This document shows, one piece after another, positions 60,619-64,000 of a DNA stretch of 64,000 nt (the first letter of the stretch is position 1; every line of letters starts with the position of its first letter). A program made the position numbers and the translations under genes. Location of the stretch: positions 30,255-94,254 of the forward strand of contig JAFZUS010000096.1 in NCBI GenBank assembly GCA_017618275.1, read 5' to 3'. A model generated the notes under the pieces. That model was not told the origin of the DNA, did not search any database, and was given only the letters and a program-made list of their open reading frames with translations. Origin of the DNA: Prevotella sp. (GTDB lineage: Bacteria; Bacteroidota; Bacteroidia; Bacteroidales; Bacteroidaceae).

Positions 60619-60654
60619 ACCCTTATAGTATGCAAAAACTCAGAAATGTTACAT
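60619..60654 (-). promoter_or_regulatory. ATGTAACATTTC/CATACTATAAGGGT element, copy 6
   Basis: Minus-strand copy with a 10-bp spacer (TGAGTTTTTG), the only one that is not 9 bp. It ends 30 bp before the ATG at 60588 and the start reads ATATAGTATGG, complementary to its right half. The rest of 60655-60878 has no gene. Confidence 0.9.
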
Positions 60655-60807
60655 CTTAAGACACTTTTTTTTCAATTATTTATTCCCTCACGCCCCCATC
60701 CCTGCATTTTATTCCCTCACTCTTCACTTGGTTTCATTTCAGGGGACAATTTGTCCCCACGTAGGATCACGTGGATGTCCATCTCGTAGGTCGATGTTGC
60801 CACAAAC

Positions 60808-60837
60808 AAAAAAAGGCCGATGCCTAAGCACCAGCCT
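60808..60837 (-). terminator. Rho-independent terminator (minus strand)
   Basis: On the minus strand AGGCTGGTGC and GCATCGGCCT form a 10-bp stem with a TTAG loop, followed by seven T residues. It ends the minus-strand unit that comes from 62.7 kb. Confidence 0.85.
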
Positions 60838-60878
60838 ACTATTGCATTTTTGCACAACTTGTGCAACAATTGTTTCTG

Positions 60879-61211
60879 CTACTCCAACCCCTCCAGCGTC
60901 TTCCGGCCAGCCTCCGTCAGCACATACCTCTGCTGAGGACTGTTTGGGCTGTCAGGGTCGGTCATCGTAACCGCACCCATGCCTATCAGCAAATCGAGAA
61001 AATTCTTCTTGAAACGAGTGCGATTGGTCTGTCCTGCCACAGGCATCAATTCCGATGCCGATGCAGGCTCGCGCATCATCTGCAGCAGCGGTTCAAGCAC
61101 CTCCCTACGCACGCCAAGCTTAGTACATACTTGGGACATACTTAGGACACAGCTTGGGACATTACTTAGGACGGGAGCATTCCCGCCAGTATAACCTTTC
61201 CTCCAAATCAC
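60879..61211 (-). pseudogene. Winged-helix C-terminal fragment (AlbA_2/RecG-like ATP-binding family)
   Basis: 110 residues starting with GTG at 61211. The part SASELMPVAGQTNRTRFKKNFLDLLIGMGAVTM followed by RYVLTEAGRKTLEGLE is the C-terminal winged helix seen in Bacteroidetes AlbA_2 (Schlafen-like) proteins. The N-terminal catalytic part is absent. A run of 11-bp-like repeats (CTTGGGACATACTTAGGACA, 61125-61172) encodes the linker LSNVPSCVLSMSQVC. Probably a remnant carried by read-through from the genes before it. Confidence 0.5.
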
Positions 61212-61712
61212 AAACCGAACAGGTTCCTCAACAACCCCACAAACTCCACCATCCCCATCGCTGGAATACCCTGCCCCCGCATCATATTCTTTCCGTCAAT
61301 CGGACTTTTCTCCACCTCTTCAACGAAAGCCCTCAGTCGTTCCTTGATGGTATCACTCACCTCATAGCGCTCGCTTCCGTCAAACACGTATGCCAGCCGG
61401 TAAATATCCCTCTTATGCTTGTCGATGTCTTTCTGGTCAACGGGGTCACCCTTTTCCTTCAGCCGCTGGTTTTCCAGAAAAGCCACGGCTTTCAGCACTA
61501 TCAGCGCCTCGGGTTTTAATATTCGTATATCACCCACTATGTCACTATGGCTCACAGCAAAGTCGTAATAAGCGTCATCCATGATGATGGCCGATGGCCC
61601 GGGCTGGCAATCCCCTGTCCTCCAGCGTCAGTACCGTTGCCACTCCGCCTATCACCACATAGTGCGAGCGGAATCCGCTCATATATTCCCTAAACTTTTC
61701 TAGGCCTTGCAT
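61208..61712 (-). pseudogene. AbiEii-like nucleotidyltransferase with an internal deletion
   Basis: From the ATG at 61712 the frame gives MQGLEKFREYMSGFRSHYV, VIGGVATVLTLEDRGLPARA, then changes frame and reaches a stop near 61578. The C-terminal part resumes in another frame (DDAYYDFAVSHSDIVGDIRILKPEALIVLKAVAFLENQ to LLRNLFGL). The GG motif is kept but the segment that should carry the catalytic DxD is missing, so the toxin is dead. It overlaps the preceding gene by 13 nt, the usual order of an AbiE-type pair. Confidence 0.7.
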
Positions 61713-62704
61713 ATCCTTTTCACCAAATTGTTGAGTTCTCCTATCACCCTTTCGTCATCGCTGTCCTTATAGCATAGCGCAAGCGATAAAGCATCCACCA
61801 TGCCATCCTTGGCCAGCAATGCCGGGTTATATTTCCACAGTTCAATCCTATACTTGCCTTCAACCGCATTAAACGTACCATCATTCTTCAATTTCTTGAT
61901 AGCATCGTCATTTTTATAAACGGCAAAAGCCTCACCCGAGAAATTTGCCATGAAAGTGTACTCCGACAGGGCCCTGTCGTATGTCACAAAACGAAGTCCT
62001 TCCGGAATCAACACCATGCTGTCGCAATATAGCACTTCTTGAACAGGGCTTGTCAGCCAAGAATAAGCCTTGTCCCAGATTTCCTCTCTTGCCATAAAAC
62101 GAAGGAACTTTCCGCTATTGTCTCCTTCAGTCGTACAAACGCCTGCCTGTTCCAGTTCCTTTGCGGCAGCAGAAACGGTCTTTACGCTATACGGAAATTG
62201 CTTGGCAATCTCAGAAATGATCCTTCCTTCAAAAGGCTCCTTTTGCAGATGCGTCAACAACAACACCTGAGCGGCAGGAGAAAATGCTTGTTTAGCATTC
62301 ACGGCCTTGTTTCCCATGCCCCTTTCCGCCAGCAGCGCGCCCATAAACGGCAAATAGACCTGCTTGCCCGGAACAATAAAGCATGTTCTGTTAGCTATCA
62401 GCACACGACGTCTGATGGTGTCAATGTTCTCAAGCACCAGAACCACAGGCTTCCCGACAATAGCGCCCAACTCACCCGTACGCTTGGCCAAAGCAGTGCC
62501 ATCTGGAAGTTCGTCAGCAATCACAAGTAAGCACGACCGCCCTTCAATGATGCCTTCAACAAATACATTTCCCGCCTTCAGATAATATGGCAACCTCACT
62601 TTTTGACTGACATCACCCAAAATATCGCATGCAACACCTAAGACAGTATGCAAGTAATCTACCGTCCTGTCAATGAGTTTATGCTTTCCTTTATTCATAA
62701 GCAT
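61700..62704 (-). CDS. Winged-helix protein, AbiEi-like antitoxin/regulator
   Basis: 334 residues. The N-terminal half (LPYYLKAGNVFVEGIIEGRSCLLVIADELP) is followed by a winged-helix DNA-binding segment (AQVLLLTHLQKEPFEGRIISEIAKQFPYSVKTVSAAAKELEQAGV, residues about 148-192) and a C-terminal domain ending VDALSLALCYKDSDDERVIGEL. With the coupled nucleotidyltransferase gene it matches type IV AbiE-like toxin-antitoxin modules, in which this protein represses the operon. Four GTTTTACC/GGTAAAAC boxes lie before its promoter. Confidence 0.7.
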   Translation of the reverse strand: MLMNKGKHKLIDRTVDYLHTVLGVACDILGDVSQKVRLPYYLKAGNVFVEGIIEGRSCLLVIADELPDGTALAKRTGELGAIVGKPVVLVLENIDTIRRRVLIANRTCFIVPGKQVYLPFMGALLAERGMGNKAVNAKQAFSPAAQVLLLTHLQKEPFEGRIISEIAKQFPYSVKTVSAAAKELEQAGVCTTEGDNSGKFLRFMAREEIWDKAYSWLTSPVQEVLYCDSMVLIPEGLRFVTYDRALSEYTFMANFSGEAFAVYKNDDAIKKLKNDGTFNAVEGKYRIELWKYNPALLAKDGMVDALSLALCYKDSDDERVIGELNNLVKRICKA

Positions 62705-62720
62705 CGTTCAAATTCCAGTG

Positions 62721-62814
62721 CAAAGATACGAAATTAAGTTGAAACAAAAGAGGTTTTACCTAAATATTTTTCGTTTTACCACAAAAAGGTAAAACTTATA
62801 TCCAAAGGTAAAAC
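62721..62814 (-). promoter_or_regulatory. Promoter and four-box operator of the AbiE-like pair
   Basis: A -7 box TATCTTTG (minus strand, 62721-62728). Upstream, GTTTTACC at 62753-62760 and 62773-62780 is followed by its reverse complement GGTAAAAC at 62788-62795 and 62807-62814: two direct repeats each side, spaced about 20 bp, symmetrical around 62784. The gap to 63038 otherwise holds a terminator and simple repeats. Confidence 0.75.
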
Positions 62815-62849
62815 AACCTCACATCTCTCACCCTCACCCCTTTCACCAC

Positions 62850-62884
62850 AAAAAAAGGCCGGACTCCCCACCGGGAACCCGACC
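62850..62884 (-). terminator. Rho-independent terminator (minus strand)
   Basis: Minus strand GGTCGGGTTCCC and GGGGAGTCCGGCC form a 12-bp stem with a short GGT loop, then seven T residues. It should end transcription of the DUF4143 remnant. Confidence 0.85.
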
Positions 62885-62889
62885 CTTTT

Positions 62890-63015
62890 CGTTTTGGTTA
62901 TCGTTAAGCTGTAAGCCGTAACCCAAAGTTTCCGTTTTCGTTATCGTTTTCGTTGATTAAGCCGTAAGCAGTAAGCTCTTAAGCTTCTAACCTTTAAGCC
63001 GTAAGCCAATCTGTT
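62890..63015. repeat. Short repeats of GTTTTCGTTATCGTT and AAGCCGTAAGC
   Basis: TTTTGGTTATCGTTAAGC, TTTTCGTTATCGTTTTCGTTG, AAGCCGTAAGCAGTAAGC and TTTAAGCCGTAAGCC recur in the untranslated region after the DUF4143 remnant. This is a simple-sequence patch like others at gene ends in this window. Confidence 0.6.
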
Positions 63016-63038
63016 ATACTCTTATTCTGTTTTCATTT

Positions 63039-63755
63039 TTACGGCCTCAACAAATTTATCGGAGCCACAAACACACCATCCTCACGCTTATAAGCACCGC
63101 CCACTGCGGTCAGCACCAGCAGGAACGACGGTGCCTTCTCGTCACTCTTCTCCACGATCTTGTCACGTAGCTTTTTCAACGAGTCTGCACCATCGTTGAT
63201 TAAGTCATCACCGCCCAGTTTAATCTCAATGCCACCCCAGCGGCCATCCTCCAGATGTACCACAGCATCGCATTCCAGACCGGCATTATCCCTATAGTGC
63301 TTCACCACACCACCTAACCTGTCAGCATAAACCCTCAGGTCTCTCACGGCAAAATCCTCATAGAACAGTCCGAAACTCTCCAGATCATTCAACAAATCCT
63401 GCGGACTGACACCCAGGCTGCGGCAAGCAATAGAAGTGTCCACAAAATGTCTTGTAGGCGTACTCCTGATTGAAGTCTTCGACCGTATATTCGGGTTCCA
63501 AGCCTCCATATCCTCAATGATATACAAGTCCTTCAAAGCCTCCATATAGTCATCATACGTCTTGGTATCCATCGTACGCTCATTACTCTGACGGATATCA
63601 GAGATGATGGTCGATACAGCAGCCTCAGAAGATATATTCCGAGCATAGCTCCGCAGAATCATCCTCAACACCTCGGGCTTCTTGTTCCTAAACCGCTCAT
63701 TCTCGCTGTCCTCAAACACAAACAGCCCGTTATAGTAGTTCTTTGTAATCTAAAT
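63039..63755 (-). pseudogene. C-terminal part of a DUF4143 AAA-type ATPase
   Basis: The frame is open from a TAG at 63753-63755 and starts properly only at GTG 63719 (226 residues). ITKNYYNGLFVFEDSEN, LYIIEDMEAWNPNIRSK and TRHFVDTSIACRSLGV with GLECDAVVHLEDGRWGGIEIKLG (a nuclease-like fold) are the DUF4143 half of ATPases of the AAA_14/DUF4143 type. The P-loop half is absent and is replaced by unrelated sequence on the right, so the gene has been truncated. Confidence 0.8.
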
Positions 63756-64000
63756 GTGATTTTCTCGTTTTGTCGGGAGATAATTGGCGAGAAAAAAAAT
63801 TTTTGCTTGGTGACAAATCCGCGTAATAAGCTGATATACTGATTGTTTGCGGTGACCCGACCCTAAAAAGAGAAATGCAGACATAAATGTCATCCCGGAG
63901 AAAGGGCTCAAATGAAAGTAACGACATGTGGTTAAAAGTAAACCAAAAAAGTCTGATGAAATTTGAAGGGGTTTTTACCCGTTTTTCTGGTCATTTTGGC
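63756..64000. other. Right edge, no supported gene
   Basis: A/T-rich sequence with no long frame. It replaces the 5' half of the DUF4143 gene, so it is the end of an insertion or a deletion join. The last bases (GGGGTTTTTACCCGTTTTTCTGG) contain a short GGGT...ACCC inverted repeat. Nothing here allows an insertion sequence to be named. Confidence 0.4.

Noticed and set aside
42363-60654. The shared element as an invertible promoter flanked by short inverted repeats
   Set aside because: The arms are only 9-11 bp and about 35 bp apart, too close for DNA inversion, and all copies point towards their genes.
42363-60654. The shared element as an integron-like recombination site
   Set aside because: It is found only before genes, in correct orientation, never after them, and the operons are not single-gene cassettes.
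62890-63015. CRISPR-like array from the AAGCCGTAAGC repeats
   Set aside because: Units are about 11 bp, uneven and without spacers of constant length; no cas gene is present.
63730-63927. A 65-codon frame at the right edge
   Set aside because: A/T-rich, no motif, and it crosses the truncation join of the DUF4143 remnant.

Overview
The window is about 64 kb of a Bacteroidales chromosome, most like Prevotella and its close relatives. Promoters of the Bacteroidetes type (TTTG or TTGC, 19-20 bp, then TAnnTTTG) sit before many genes. The cell-division cluster has the Bacteroidetes order without murF or ddl, a glycine-lipid acyltransferase pair (glsB/glsA-like) is present, and the secreted amylase has a C-terminal tail of the kind common in Prevotella. 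No rRNA, tRNA, CRISPR array, transposase or integrase gene was found.

Layout. 1-5.3 kb: tripartite RND efflux operon (acrA, acrB, tolC-like lipoprotein) on the minus strand. 5.3-6.1 kb: a degraded gene end, a palindrome and a 22-bp tandem repeat before a GH13 alpha-amylase (6.1-8.1 kb). 8.1-10.7 kb: two glycosyltransferases and a DUF4359-like membrane protein. 10.9-11.2 kb: a probable structured noncoding RNA. 11.2-20.3 kb: M20 deacylase, then dut, a TPR lipoprotein, a LolB-like lipoprotein and an EnvC-like protein in one operon, then dgt and glsB/glsA. 20.5-36.1 kb: the dcw cluster mraZ-rsmH-ftsL-ftsI-murE-mraY-murD-ftsW-murG-murC-ftsQ-ftsA-ftsZ. Short tandem repeats with 9- or 10-bp period lie exactly at several of its gene junctions. 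36.1-42.3 kb: two near-identical MGMT-family genes flanking yhcH, a cupin-ManA fusion and a superoxide dismutase, then a SNF2 helicase.

From 42.3 kb to the right end the window is an accessory region. Its most striking feature is a 35-bp two-part sequence, ATGTAACATTTC-N9-CATACTATAAGGGT, found six times on both strands. Each copy lies 22-31 bp before the start codon of a lineage-specific gene or operon, and in four copies its CATACTATA half is the reverse complement of the TATAGTATG that contains the start codon. These operons carry related proteins of unknown function and metallophosphoesterases, and a four-gene block occurs twice. Between them lie toxin-antitoxin-like or defence-like modules: zeta toxin with a small partner, DUF3800 with a PBECR-like protein, hipBA, and an AbiE-like pair with a broken nucleotidyltransferase.

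A 2,714-bp inversion (52725-55438) can be read directly. Its two ends cut hipA and an element-family gene, and flipping it back rejoins both frames exactly. Two other accessory genes carry a single in-frame TAG, and one is broken by a 68-bp element with a 5-bp target duplication. The region looks like a fast-changing island whose operons share one regulatory signal.
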